Of a stretch of 64,000 bases of DNA, positions 24,959 to 33,861 are shown in pieces; the stretch's first letter is position 1; each line of letters begins with the position of its first letter. The DNA lies in the NCBI GenBank assembly GCA_019748175.1, contig JAIEPX010000014.1:1-64000 (forward strand), read 5' to 3'. The DNA comes from Gammaproteobacteria bacterium (GTDB lineage: Bacteria > Pseudomonadota > Gammaproteobacteria > JAIEPX01). The notes below the pieces were generated by a model. That model saw only the letters and a program-made list of their open reading frames with translations. It searched no databases and was not told the origin of the DNA. The position numbers and the translations under genes are program-made.

Positions 24959-27900
24959 TTATTGTTTAGGTGTAACATCACCATCAACAGGTGGTTCCGG
25001 TGCTTGATAATCTGGAGGAACGGGCCGTTCTTTAGCTCCGGGTGGTTTTAGTGATTCAGTGGGCGGAGGTGGGCGATCTTCTGGTTTTGTTCGAATGCCT
25101 TCCTCATCCGGAGCTGATAGTGGAGTTTGATCTAGCGCAGTTTGATCAGATGTTTTTCCGGCCCTGAGTGCCTGGATTTTATTAACTAATTCCGCTATTA
25201 GGTTTTGCCTCGGTTTATATTTTTTAAAGACCTCTAAAAATGCGAGAACGGCGATTTGAAAATGGATAAATTTAATTTTTAAATTGTTACCTAAACTTAA
25301 TTTATTGCATGAATGTATAATTTTGATCGTTTCTATCGGGCGATGACCTGGGCGAGTTGCAACATCAGTTAAGCGAGAGATTTCTTGCGGTAACTCTTCA
25401 TGAGCCTTATTTTCTGATTCTGTCTTTTCAGCGGCTAAAGCTTTTTGAAGTACTTGATAAGCATCAGCGGATTGGAAGGCCCCTTCCACGAGTTGTGTGT
25501 TTTGTTCATCCGTGCTAAATCGATTATCTTCCATTTCGATATCGATAACTAGCCCTGTAGAAGGTGTTGCTTCTGGTTTAACTTCTAGCTCTGAATGAAT
25601 CTCCATTCTTCTTAAAGCAGCCAAGAAAAATTGAAGATCTTCTCTCTGATATGGTTCAATATTTTCGACAAGAAGATTAAGATTGCTATCGGAGCACAGA
25701 TTTCTGAGTAAGTGATGTAGTGCGCTACGAGTGTGCGGATTATCACCGAAGTCTTTTTTAAACCATGCTAATTCCGTGAGTAGATCAGCGAATTGGGCTG
25801 CTAGATCCTCTGATTTTTCAGGGTAAGAAGGTAAATTTTTGAGAAGATTATTGGTAATTTGAGTTATGGCTAACACGGCTTTCGCTGCGTCAGTGACTCC
25901 TTCTTTGTTAGCCTTAATTAATTTCATTTTTTGCATTTCTTTTAACATTTTACTAGCGTAGCGTAGATTGCTTTCTCCGAGATGCGTTTTAGCATTTTGT
26001 AAGATTTCTTCTAAATTTTCTCCCTCTTGTGTTTCGACTCCTATAAGATTTTGTATCTCTTTAGGTTTTAAATAATTACCCAGGAAAGCAATAAAAGGCA
26101 TTTCGCTGACTACTTCATTTACACGAACGACTGTTTCTATATAGGAGTCTAAATCTTGATTTTCTTCCAAGCATTGTTCTAAGAAAGAATTGGGCATTAA
26201 AGCAAAAGTTGAGCCCTTTTCATGATTCGTGAAAACCAATATTGAGTCTAGGTTAGTTAGAGTTCCCTTAACCCCATATTGCTCCATTATTTTAGTAATT
26301 ATTTCCATTCTAATATGATCATTTTCTAAAGGTTTAATTTGGATTATGAGGCTTAAGATGGAGTCACTTTCACCGAGATGAGGTATCAGTCGATTAAATA
26401 ATGCAGCGCCCATGGCGGTTGTTGGTGAGAAGATTTCACAAAATGATTTATAGTCTTCACGATTTTCAAAATAACCATTGCTGTTGGCTTCTTGGAGCAC
26501 TTTCATCATGGCATCTTTATTGGTGTATGAATTAATTGTATTGAGGAGAATACAGAGTCTAACAAAATCATCTTGTGAGATTGTCATTTCCCCTTTTTCT
26601 GCGTCTTTGGAGGACTGATATAAATTTTTATGTGCAACTATGAATTCTAATAGAAATTTCTTTTCTCCTTCAGGAAAATTGAGTTTCCACTCCCTTAGCT
26701 TATTATCTAACCATGTTGTTAAAAATTCACTAGAGGTTTTAACTTTATCGGGTAGAACCTTAAATAGTGCTGCACATTGTTCATTGTTACCTGTTTTGGC
26801 TATATAAATAAGATACTTGATGATGTCTGTGGTGCTAATATGTTGAAGTCGTGCGAGCATGTCCGGCATTGGAGTAATCTTATCGGCTTTTAAAACTGTT
26901 TGTGTTTTTTCATCGCAGTAATATTCAGTGTCATATTCTAAGGGATTAAGATTTTTAAGGACTTCGGGATCTAATAATTCGAGTCTCTGAATCATCGCGC
27001 CAACTATATTCTCTTGAGCTTGTGAAACTAGGGTGCTTAAGATATCGAGTTGACGATAGAGAATGGCTTTTTGGTCTGAAGATAGTGTATCACCAACAAC
27101 CTCAATCGAGTATCGTAAACTAAAGATAAAATGTGTTAGTAATTCAAGTTCGGCCGCAATTTTAGGAAGATCTTTATGGCTAACTTTTTTAAGTAATTCC
27201 GGCGTGTTAAATTTATTGTTATTGTCGAATGTGATTTCTTCAACCGCTTTAAAAATATTTTTCACGTTTTTATTTTCAATTTTATCTACAAAACTAAAGT
27301 CAATGTGTGCATGACCAGCATTGATGGCTATATTTAAAATACCGGGTAATATTTCTTCTTCACACGTTTTTTTTTCCAGTGTTCCGCGTAGGATTTCTTC
27401 TATTCGACGACGGCGATTGTATTTTTGTGAATCTGTTCCTTCACCGACGAGTTGATTAACTGAAACGGTACCTTCTTGAGGTTTGCCGTGTGGATCGAGC
27501 ACGGTATATTTTATAGAGGTACTGTTAATTTTTTCGAGATAGATTTTTCCTTTTTCGGGTTTTCCTTCAGGTGAAGCTAAGATAATGCTGTAACCATGTC
27601 GGTTTATTAATGGATCAAGAGCATCTTGAATATTGTCGCTTTCCTTGGGCGTCCCCGCGAGTAATTTGGCCATTTCATTTTGTTTGCTTTGCTTTGTGGT
27701 CATAATTTGAGCTGGTGTTGGGGTAGTTGACATACCAACAAGTCCGGTAAAAGCTTGCCAAGTTTGATTCACAACTCCAGTTTGTCCCTTTTTTCCAATG
27801 GACGTTAATAAAGCGCGATCTTGTTCAGAGCCGTGTATGTATATTGCATCAATAATCCTTTGGCTTTTCTCATTAGCTGGAGTATTGACAACAAAACTAA

Positions 27901-28228
27901 GCATTGAAGCAAGAACTTCGTATTTCATGTGTTCTAGTGCAAGCCTGGTATCAACGTTTTGTTTTAAACCTAGTCTGCTTTTTGCGGTTTCGAAGGCGGC
28001 GCTCGGATCGTCCATCGGAGTCGCTAATGTCGTAGTTAAATTTTGATAAGTACGTGGGTCTAGAGTTGCTGTAGCATTTAATCGAACATTAATTTTCTCA
28101 AGCAGACCTACAGGGTTTATCCCTTCCTCTGATCTATACGCTATAAATAGTTTACTCAGTTGATCAGTGAATTCAGCACTGCTAGCTAAGCCCGCTTCAA
28201 TCATTTTATCTAAACTTGAATCCCGCAT
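24959..28228 (-). CDS. Large unknown 1089-residue protein with Pro-rich tail; candidate effector
   Basis: Not recognised. ATG 28228 follows GAGG by 5 nt; a TATAAT at 28258-28263 is a plausible -10. Residues ~1-160 are helical; ~190-275 look like a small beta-containing unit (GYSIILASPEGKP, KGKIYLEKINSTSIKYTVLD); ~280-1000 are almost entirely helical, possibly a solenoid. The last ~60 residues are proline-rich (EDRPPPPTESLKPP, ERPVPPDYQAPEPPVDG), with PxxP motifs that resemble SH3/WW ligands. No signal peptide or membrane segment. No PmrA-like box precedes it, unlike other large unknowns here. Effector status is inference from size and composition. Confidence 0.7.
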   Translation of the reverse strand: MRDSSLDKMIEAGLASSAEFTDQLSKLFIAYRSEEGINPVGLLEKINVRLNATATLDPRTYQNLTTTLATPMDDPSAAFETAKSRLGLKQNVDTRLALEHMKYEVLASMLSFVVNTPANEKSQRIIDAIYIHGSEQDRALLTSIGKKGQTGVVNQTWQAFTGLVGMSTTPTPAQIMTTKQSKQNEMAKLLAGTPKESDNIQDALDPLINRHGYSIILASPEGKPEKGKIYLEKINSTSIKYTVLDPHGKPQEGTVSVNQLVGEGTDSQKYNRRRRIEEILRGTLEKKTCEEEILPGILNIAINAGHAHIDFSFVDKIENKNVKNIFKAVEEITFDNNNKFNTPELLKKVSHKDLPKIAAELELLTHFIFSLRYSIEVVGDTLSSDQKAILYRQLDILSTLVSQAQENIVGAMIQRLELLDPEVLKNLNPLEYDTEYYCDEKTQTVLKADKITPMPDMLARLQHISTTDIIKYLIYIAKTGNNEQCAALFKVLPDKVKTSSEFLTTWLDNKLREWKLNFPEGEKKFLLEFIVAHKNLYQSSKDAEKGEMTISQDDFVRLCILLNTINSYTNKDAMMKVLQEANSNGYFENREDYKSFCEIFSPTTAMGAALFNRLIPHLGESDSILSLIIQIKPLENDHIRMEIITKIMEQYGVKGTLTNLDSILVFTNHEKGSTFALMPNSFLEQCLEENQDLDSYIETVVRVNEVVSEMPFIAFLGNYLKPKEIQNLIGVETQEGENLEEILQNAKTHLGESNLRYASKMLKEMQKMKLIKANKEGVTDAAKAVLAITQITNNLLKNLPSYPEKSEDLAAQFADLLTELAWFKKDFGDNPHTRSALHHLLRNLCSDSNLNLLVENIEPYQREDLQFFLAALRRMEIHSELEVKPEATPSTGLVIDIEMEDNRFSTDEQNTQLVEGAFQSADAYQVLQKALAAEKTESENKAHEELPQEISRLTDVATRPGHRPIETIKIIHSCNKLSLGNNLKIKFIHFQIAVLAFLEVFKKYKPRQNLIAELVNKIQALRAGKTSDQTALDQTPLSAPDEEGIRTKPEDRPPPPTESLKPPGAKERPVPPDYQAPEPPVDGDVTPKQ

Positions 28229-28398
28229 AATAACCTCATTACAGTCCTTATAGTGTAATTATAGAACATAATGAAGCGTTTGGGGGTTAAGCAGCAGTTC
28301 CCGCTAAAGTGAAAACATTTGCATTGAAGGCTTTAGAAGAGCTTCAATGCATTGAGAGACAAAAAACACCCAAAATCCTTAAGCAGGAGATGGCGGGT

Positions 28399-28477
28399 TT
28401 AAAATAGATGCTCTGGCACTTGTTCGGGGTTGGTTTCGGAGGCTGTTTTAGTGGCTTGTCGAGCGAAGGCTTGTTTA
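28399..28477 (-). pseudogene. Duplicated 3' end of mrcA (penicillin-binding protein 1A)
   Basis: On the minus strand this reads KQAFARQATKTASE then VPEHLF and a stop, closely matching the real mrcA end 775 bp upstream on that strand (EQASASQATKTVSE then PEPEHLF and stop at 29173). The DNA is also alike, e.g. CTGTTTTAGTGGCTTGT in both. About 26 codons remain and no start or earlier domain is present. The two copies are direct repeats enclosing the small secreted-protein gene, suggesting insertion or duplication at the mrcA end. Confidence 0.8.
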
Positions 28478-28483
28478 GATAAT

Positions 28484-28547
28484 GAAAGGGGCTGAATCCT
28501 AAGGAAGCGAGTTATTTTAATTACTCGATCTCAGGCCAGCCCCTTTC
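28484..28547 (-). terminator. Long hairpin, possible terminator of the secreted-protein gene
   Basis: Outer stem GAAAGGGGCTG (28484-28494) with CAGCCCCTTTC (28537-28547), inner stem CGAGT (28508-28512) with ACTCG (28523-28527). Lies 13 nt past the stop at 28560 on the minus strand. No strong T-run, so function is uncertain. Confidence 0.4.
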
Positions 28548-28559
28548 TAAAGATTCAAA

Positions 28560-29006
28560 TTAATTAACTACGCAGGAAGCCTTATCACCATCATTGCATG
28601 TGATGATGCAAGAATCTAATGAATCTATTTTTACAGATTTGACCTTGTAAAAATCGTATCGTGCTTCGCCTACGCAGTTTTTCACTGAGTTTGCAACAAA
28701 CTGACTGCAGACGCCCGTGACTTTGTTAATTTTCCCACACAGTGCAACTTTTACAGTAGCATTAACATCTCCTGTGGCTTTGGCATGATACGTATCACTT
28801 TTTTTAGCCTTTACGCCATATAAAAGATCTGTATTGGTTGATGCAGAAATAATGATGTAGCCTATGTCTTTAGCTGTATTATTTATGATCTTAACTTTGT
28901 TTAGCGGAGTTCTGTCGGTATCTATCGCAGCAGTACTTGCCATTGCTGAAGAGAGGTTGAGGGCAGTTAGTAGGATTAAAGAAAGCAAAGGGATGCGTCG
29001 TTTCAT
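28560..29006 (-). CDS. Small secreted cysteine-containing protein, unknown
   Basis: 148 residues from ATG 29006, seven bases after AAGGAG; TTG 29012 is less likely. The signal peptide MKRRIPLLSLILLTALNLSS probably cleaves near AMA. The mature part (~125 residues) looks beta-rich and has six cysteines, all in its C-terminal half (e.g. GVCSQFVANSVKNC, DSCIITCND, ASCVVN), compatible with disulfides in the periplasm or outside. No family recognised. It sits between the real mrcA end and a duplicated mrcA end, so it may have arrived with that rearrangement. Confidence 0.7.
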   Translation of the reverse strand: MKRRIPLLSLILLTALNLSSAMASTAAIDTDRTPLNKVKIINNTAKDIGYIIISASTNTDLLYGVKAKKSDTYHAKATGDVNATVKVALCGKINKVTGVCSQFVANSVKNCVGEARYDFYKVKSVKIDSLDSCIITCNDGDKASCVVN

Positions 29007-29172
29007 AATCAAGCTCCTTATGATGAAATTTAGTACATTTTTATAATAACATACTTTTAAAATAAGATCAATCTTAATATTTTTTATTAATGTTTAGCAA
29101 ATTATAGGCTGCAGAATCAGCGAAGCAGTGTTAATCATTAGATGGTTTATGCACTTAAAGGTGAATACAGAT

Positions 29173-31605
29173 TTAAAACAGGTGCTCTGGCTCTGGCTCT
29201 AGTTCTGTGGTGCTCTCAGAGACTGTTTTAGTGGCTTGTGAGGCACTGGCTTGTTCTGTAGGGGCGTTTTCTTCGAGGAACTTTTCGAAGATTGCGTTGG
29301 GTTGCCCAGGATAAGCTAAGAGGCCTGTTTGTGGATCGATGCGAACAGTGACTAGTCCAGGTGGTTGATCCCATTTAAGATCGGGTTTGCCAGCTAAAGC
29401 CACTTGCATAAAGTCCATCCAGATCGGCAGGGCGAGTTGTCCGCCAAACTCATAGAGTGAACGAGGTTGGTCGTAGCCGACCCATACGGTCGCAACGACG
29501 TCTTGATTAAAGCCCGCGAACCAGGCGTCAAATTGATCGTTAGTTGTTCCTGTTTTACCGGCAATATCGCTTCTATGTAATGCAATAGCTCGTTGAGCTG
29601 TACCTTGAGTGATAACATCTTGAAGTACGCTGGTGATTAAGTACGCATTTTGTGGAGTAATCACTCTGGGCGCTGGAAGAGCCCCTGAATTATCGCTACT
29701 TTTTTCTGCAGAGTCAGTTTCTTCATCGCTGATGCAATCTTCGCACACAGTGACCGGATTTTCGCGATAAACTAATTCGCCATTTTCGCGTTCAATGTGG
29801 TCAATAAAATACGGTTTGACGCGGTAACCGCCATTCGCAAAGGTGGAATAACCAGTCGCGAGCTGTAGGGGGGTGATTGAGCCTGCACCTAGCGCTAGGG
29901 TTAGTGAGCGAGGTAATTGGGCATCAGAATAACCAAAATGGTGCAAATAATTAATGGCGTATTTCAGTCCCATCGCATTAAGTAATCGGATTGAGACGAG
30001 GTTTCGTGATTTAGTAAGTGCGGCGCGCAAACGCATAGGGCCGTAAAATTTTTGGTTGTCGTTTTGAGGTCTCCAGAGCTCATCCTCACTGTTTTTATCG
30101 TGGAATACGATGGGGGCATCATTGATAATCGAGGCCAGTGTGTAACCATGTGCTAAAGCGGCTGAGTAAACAAAGGGTTTAAAACTGGAGCCAGGTTGAC
30201 GTTCGGCTTGAGTAGCCCGATTAAAATTGCTGCGATGGTGAGAAAATCCGCCCACTAACGACAATATGGCGCCATTTTTAGGGTTCATGGCAACCAGCGC
30301 GCCTTCAACTTCAGGCAATTGAGTGAGTTCCCAGAATTTGCCGGTATGGCGTATATAAACAACGTCACCCGGTTTTACAACATCTGATGCCGTGTCGGGA
30401 AGTTTGCCCACGTATTCATCGTCGATATTGGGTCGTGCCCATGAAAGTCCTGCCCAGGGAATAGTGACTAGATCGCCAGTCGCTAGCAAGGCCGTAGCGC
30501 TTTGTGAAGCCACCTCTGTGATGACGCTAGGTACTAAGTCTTGGTATCCCTCGAGGTCTTCGAGTTGATCAAGCCATTTGTCCCAATTTTTTCCTTTGTG
30601 AGGACCCCAATTTTCTAGGGCGCCATTGTAACCATGGCGACGTTCATATCCCATCAATCCGTTATACATAGCGCCATTGGCGGCTTGCTGCATTTTGGAA
30701 TTGATCGTGGTGTATACTTTCAAACCAGAACCGTAAGCTTCTTTTCCATAAACATCTACAACGGTTGCCCGAACCATTTCAGCGACATAAGGTGCTGCGA
30801 GTGAGATAGCTTGGTCATGATCATGATATTGGGCCGTCATGGGTTCGGCAATGGCCTTCTTGTAATTGGCTTTGCTAACATGTCCATTTTCAAGCATGCG
30901 CAGTAACACGTGATTACGACGATCGCGCGCTGCTTTAGGGTTGCTGATCGGATTATCGCGCGAAGGAGCTTGAGGAAGGCCGGCAATCATAGCGAGCTGC
31001 GCAAGCGTCAGTTGATCCAAAGGTTTGCCATAGTAGAGTTCAGACGCAGCAGCGACACCGTAAGCTCTGTGACCTAAATAAACTTTGTTTAAGTAGAGCT
31101 CTAAAATTTTTCGTTTACTAAAAGAGGTTTCAATTTTTATCGCGAGCAGGATTTCATTAATCTTACGACCGTAGGTTTTTTCGCTCGTGAGGAAGAAATT
31201 TCGAGCGACTTGCATAGTAATTGTGCTTGCGCCTTGAGATTTATGGCCGCTAGTAACCACTGCGATAGCAGCGCGCACCAAGCCAATTAAGTCAACCCCG
31301 GGGTGCTCAAAATAGCGTTGATCTTCTGTTGCCAGTATTGCCCAAATTAGCTCTTTAGGGACTTGATCTATTGTGATGGGCGTGCGTCGTTGTTCGCCGA
31401 ATTCACCTATCAGCTTGCCGTCGGCAGAATAAATACGTAAAGGGACTTCAAATTGGGCGTTTTTTAGCGTTTTGACATCAGGTAGGCGAATGTACATGTA
31501 AAGATAGATGCAAATTAACATCGCCAGTAACGTAAAACCCAAACTCAGCAAAGCGGTGAACAGTCGTCTCAATTTTGTACTTCCAGAATAATCTTTAACT
31601 AACAA
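29173..31605 (-). CDS. mrcA: Penicillin-binding protein 1A (bifunctional transglycosylase/transpeptidase)
   Basis: Class A PBP polymerising and cross-linking peptidoglycan at the inner membrane. 810 residues: an N-terminal membrane anchor (LGFTLLAMLICIYLYMYI), GT51 domain with catalytic Glu in ATEDQRYFEHPG and GASTITMQVARNFF, then an OB-like insertion, then the transpeptidase with SxxK in PGSSFKPF, SRN and KTG in AGKTGTTNDQF. The C-terminal ~40 residues are a low-complexity Glu/Ala/Ser tail (ELEPEPEHLF), duplicated downstream. Divergent from hof/pil genes, exactly as mrcA-hofMNOPQ in enterobacteria and ponA-pilMNOPQ in Pseudomonas. Confidence 0.97.
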   Translation of the reverse strand: MLVKDYSGSTKLRRLFTALLSLGFTLLAMLICIYLYMYIRLPDVKTLKNAQFEVPLRIYSADGKLIGEFGEQRRTPITIDQVPKELIWAILATEDQRYFEHPGVDLIGLVRAAIAVVTSGHKSQGASTITMQVARNFFLTSEKTYGRKINEILLAIKIETSFSKRKILELYLNKVYLGHRAYGVAAASELYYGKPLDQLTLAQLAMIAGLPQAPSRDNPISNPKAARDRRNHVLLRMLENGHVSKANYKKAIAEPMTAQYHDHDQAISLAAPYVAEMVRATVVDVYGKEAYGSGLKVYTTINSKMQQAANGAMYNGLMGYERRHGYNGALENWGPHKGKNWDKWLDQLEDLEGYQDLVPSVITEVASQSATALLATGDLVTIPWAGLSWARPNIDDEYVGKLPDTASDVVKPGDVVYIRHTGKFWELTQLPEVEGALVAMNPKNGAILSLVGGFSHHRSNFNRATQAERQPGSSFKPFVYSAALAHGYTLASIINDAPIVFHDKNSEDELWRPQNDNQKFYGPMRLRAALTKSRNLVSIRLLNAMGLKYAINYLHHFGYSDAQLPRSLTLALGAGSITPLQLATGYSTFANGGYRVKPYFIDHIERENGELVYRENPVTVCEDCISDEETDSAEKSSDNSGALPAPRVITPQNAYLITSVLQDVITQGTAQRAIALHRSDIAGKTGTTNDQFDAWFAGFNQDVVATVWVGYDQPRSLYEFGGQLALPIWMDFMQVALAGKPDLKWDQPPGLVTVRIDPQTGLLAYPGQPNAIFEKFLEENAPTEQASASQATKTVSESTTELEPEPEHLF

Positions 31606-31768
31606 GGGGTGGATTTTAGCAGGTACTAGCTGTTTGGTAAAGTTAGAGAGCTATTCGGAGTTTCGGTTAAATCGGTTAACTCTTTCTTGCTTGCTGAAAA
31701 GAGCGGATGTCAATTGCGTAGTACTACGCGATTATTTTAATTACTCACATAGGTAATGTGACGTTGTG

Positions 31769-32302
31769 ATGAACAAAATTAATTTACTTGTTTGGTCTGA
31801 AGAATGGCGTCGAAATGACAGACGTGAAATTGTGGTGCATATAGTAATCTGTTTGAGTGTGTTACTGATATTAGCAGTGGGGTGGAGATTTTATGTTTTG
31901 AGGCATTGTCATCAAGTAGAAAGGCGAGTTGTTTTATTAAAAAAAGCATTGAATGAGAGTGTTCAGAAACAGAATTTTCTTGAGAAAATTGTAGAGGATC
32001 AAAATACAAGACTGAAAATATTGGAACAGAAACAGTTGTGGCGTCAACATTTCTCTTGTCATGAAGCATGGCTTAATAAATTAGGGGATATTTTGCCTGA
32101 ATCAGCGCGTGTTGAAGAGGTAAAAGTTCAATCAGGTGGATGGGGCTTATTAATTGTTACTCGACAGGTAATGGATTTAAAAGAATTGTTACGAAAATTA
32201 ACTTTATTGAGTGGGTTAACGCAAATACAGGTGAGAAAAATTAATTTTGATAATGATCAAAATCTCGTTCAGATTGAATTTATCGCTAAGGTAACTTGTT
32301 AA
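31769..32302 (+). CDS. PilN/HofN-like pilus assembly protein
   Basis: 177 residues from ATG 31769 (GTG 31766 adjacent). N-terminal INLLVWSEEWRRNDRRE matches the PilN INLLPWR start, which binds PilM on the cytoplasmic side in other species. A single transmembrane helix (IVVHIVICLSVLLILAVGW), a coiled coil and a small ferredoxin-like periplasmic domain follow. PilN and PilO link the inner-membrane platform to the secretin in type IV pili and DNA uptake. pilM, which normally precedes it, is absent: only 163 bp separate it from mrcA. Start signal is weak. Confidence 0.75.
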   Translation: MNKINLLVWSEEWRRNDRREIVVHIVICLSVLLILAVGWRFYVLRHCHQVERRVVLLKKALNESVQKQNFLEKIVEDQNTRLKILEQKQLWRQHFSCHEAWLNKLGDILPESARVEEVKVQSGGWGLLIVTRQVMDLKELLRKLTLLSGLTQIQVRKINFDNDQNLVQIEFIAKVTC

Positions 32303-32311
32303 GAGGTGTTT

Positions 32312-32854
32312 GTGATTATTATAGAGGGGGCTGTTGTTAAAGAGTGGTTCGTTGACCATAAAAAAGTCAGTGAAGCGTTGGTGTTGATAGTTAGTTTTCT
32401 ACTAATATATTACATTTTCATTCGAGACTCTTTGCAAGATTATCAAAATTTGCTGTTGTCTGAGCGTGATTTACAAAAACAACTAATGAAGACGAAAAAA
32501 ATTATTGAGCAGTGTGATGCGCTAAGAGGGGCTCAGAAAGTGAAAGTGGCTCAATTTGAAAAAAACTTAGGAATTAAAGGTGGATTTTTGAGTCCTTCAT
32601 TGAGTTTAAGTTATTTTTGTCGTGAGTGTGGGGTTCTGCGATATTCAATTTCGGATATTAATGGTTCTTCAGGCGGCCATGGAAGGCCAATTTTAACGCT
32701 AGCATCGCAGTTAAATTACTCTCAAGCTTTGTGTGTTTTTTCAAATTTATCTAAACACAGCGATAGTTTGGATTTTCGTTCAATGACCTTAAATCATGAT
32801 GAAAATACTCGAGGGTTGAAGTTGATTTTGAATGTAGAGGTTGCTTCCAATTGA
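32312..32854 (+). CDS. PilO/HofO-like pilus assembly protein
   Basis: 180 residues from GTG 32312, which follows AAGAGG by 5 nt; an upstream in-frame GTG at 32306 overlaps that site. One transmembrane helix near the N-terminus (ALVLIVSFLLIYYIFI), then a coiled coil and a small periplasmic domain: the PilO layout. Sequence similarity to known PilO is too low to judge by eye; the call depends on position between PilN-like and secretin genes. It should pair with the PilN-like protein. Confidence 0.68.
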   Translation: MIIIEGAVVKEWFVDHKKVSEALVLIVSFLLIYYIFIRDSLQDYQNLLLSERDLQKQLMKTKKIIEQCDALRGAQKVKVAQFEKNLGIKGGFLSPSLSLSYFCRECGVLRYSISDINGSSGGHGRPILTLASQLNYSQALCVFSNLSKHSDSLDFRSMTLNHDENTRGLKLILNVEVASN

Positions 32855-32874
32855 TGTTAGGTGAAGAGGTTTTT

Positions 32875-33861
32875 TTGAAATTTTTTTTAATGGTGATAAT
32901 TTTATTTAGTGAAGTAACTTTTGCAAAAGATCCTTTTGAGATGAGGGCTGATAATGACTCCGTGATCATTAAAGAAAAAATTGAAGAGCATTGGTGCCCA
33001 CTTCTTCATCAACCTGTGGCTCGAGTTTCAACTTTGCTTTCCAATTCATTGGGTAAATTGGGTGGTGAAGAGTCGATCGTAATAGATGATTTACGAAATG
33101 GAATCTGGTTGTATTTAACAGAGTCGAAATGGCGAAAAGCGCAGCGATATTTACGGCACTGGGATGTGTCTTCATCTCAAATTGACTTGGTGGCTTATAT
33201 TGTGAATGTGGAAAGTAGTGTTATTGATGAGTTGGGGATTCAATGGCGCAGGGCGGCATCATATAATAAAAATAAGTTCGGGGATAAATTAATGATGGAC
33301 ATGCCTAATGATAATAGTTTGGCGACGGTGCAAATTGGTGTTTTAGATCGAAAAATTTTAGCGTTGCAATTGTCTGCATTAGAAGAAGAAGGCAAAGGAG
33401 CCATTATTGCCCGACCGCATTTGTTAATTGAAGATAATAAAGAGGCTGTAATTGAAGCAGGCACAGAAATCCCATACTCAGAAAAAACCAAAAGTGGTGC
33501 AACTAACGCCGTGTTCAAAAAAGCAGTGTTGCGGTTGAAAGTGCGGCCTCGGTCTTTGCCTGATCATCGATTACTTTTAGCTTTAGAGGTCAATCATGAC
33601 AAAGTCAGTACTTTAAACGTTCAGGGAACCCCAGCCATTGAAACTCAATCCTTGACGACGGAAGTGGCTGTTTCAGCCGGTCAAACCGTTGTGCTAGGCG
33701 GGTTGTTCACCGTGACAGAATCGAGCCAAATTGAGCAACTGCCTGGTTTATCTCAAATTCCGGTTTTGGGTCAATTATTCCGATGGCAAAGCAAACATCG
33801 CTCTAGAAAAGAGTTAGTGGTTTTCATTTCTCCTCATCTCCTTTCTTCCCCACAACTATAG
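32875..33861 (+). CDS. Short secretin (PilQ/HofQ-like)
   Basis: 328 residues from TTG 32875, placed after GAAGAGG and giving a clean signal peptide (MKFFLMVIILFSEVTFAK). The C-terminal ~210 residues are the outer-membrane secretin domain: VVLGGLFTVTESS, then LPGLSQIPVLGQLFR and ELVVFISPHLL. Only one short N-terminal domain (~90 residues) precedes it, so the AMIN and most N-domains of a ~700-residue PilQ are missing; it is smaller even than E. coli HofQ (~410). It may be a minimal DNA-uptake secretin or a decaying gene. Neither pilP nor aroK follows. Confidence 0.82.
   Translation: MKFFLMVIILFSEVTFAKDPFEMRADNDSVIIKEKIEEHWCPLLHQPVARVSTLLSNSLGKLGGEESIVIDDLRNGIWLYLTESKWRKAQRYLRHWDVSSSQIDLVAYIVNVESSVIDELGIQWRRAASYNKNKFGDKLMMDMPNDNSLATVQIGVLDRKILALQLSALEEEGKGAIIARPHLLIEDNKEAVIEAGTEIPYSEKTKSGATNAVFKKAVLRLKVRPRSLPDHRLLLALEVNHDKVSTLNVQGTPAIETQSLTTEVAVSAGQTVVLGGLFTVTESSQIEQLPGLSQIPVLGQLFRWQSKHRSRKELVVFISPHLLSSPQL

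Larger units (their letters stand above)
28229..28559. other. Gene-free stretch with promoter, mrcA-tail remnant and hairpin
   Basis: 331 bp between two minus-strand genes. It holds the -10 of the 1089-residue gene (28258-28263), a remnant of the mrcA 3' end (28399-28477) and a long hairpin (28484-28547). The rest shows no coding potential. Confidence 0.6.

Noticed and set aside
28229..28300. PmrA-like box before the 1089-residue gene
   Set aside because: There is a good TATAAT and a CTTCATTAT, but the tandem 9-2-9 spacing and the 7-nt distance are not met.
29060..29100. Another CTTAATATT near the 148-residue secreted gene
   Set aside because: It lies on the plus strand, pointing away from the gene, with a poor second half-site and no -10 at the right distance.
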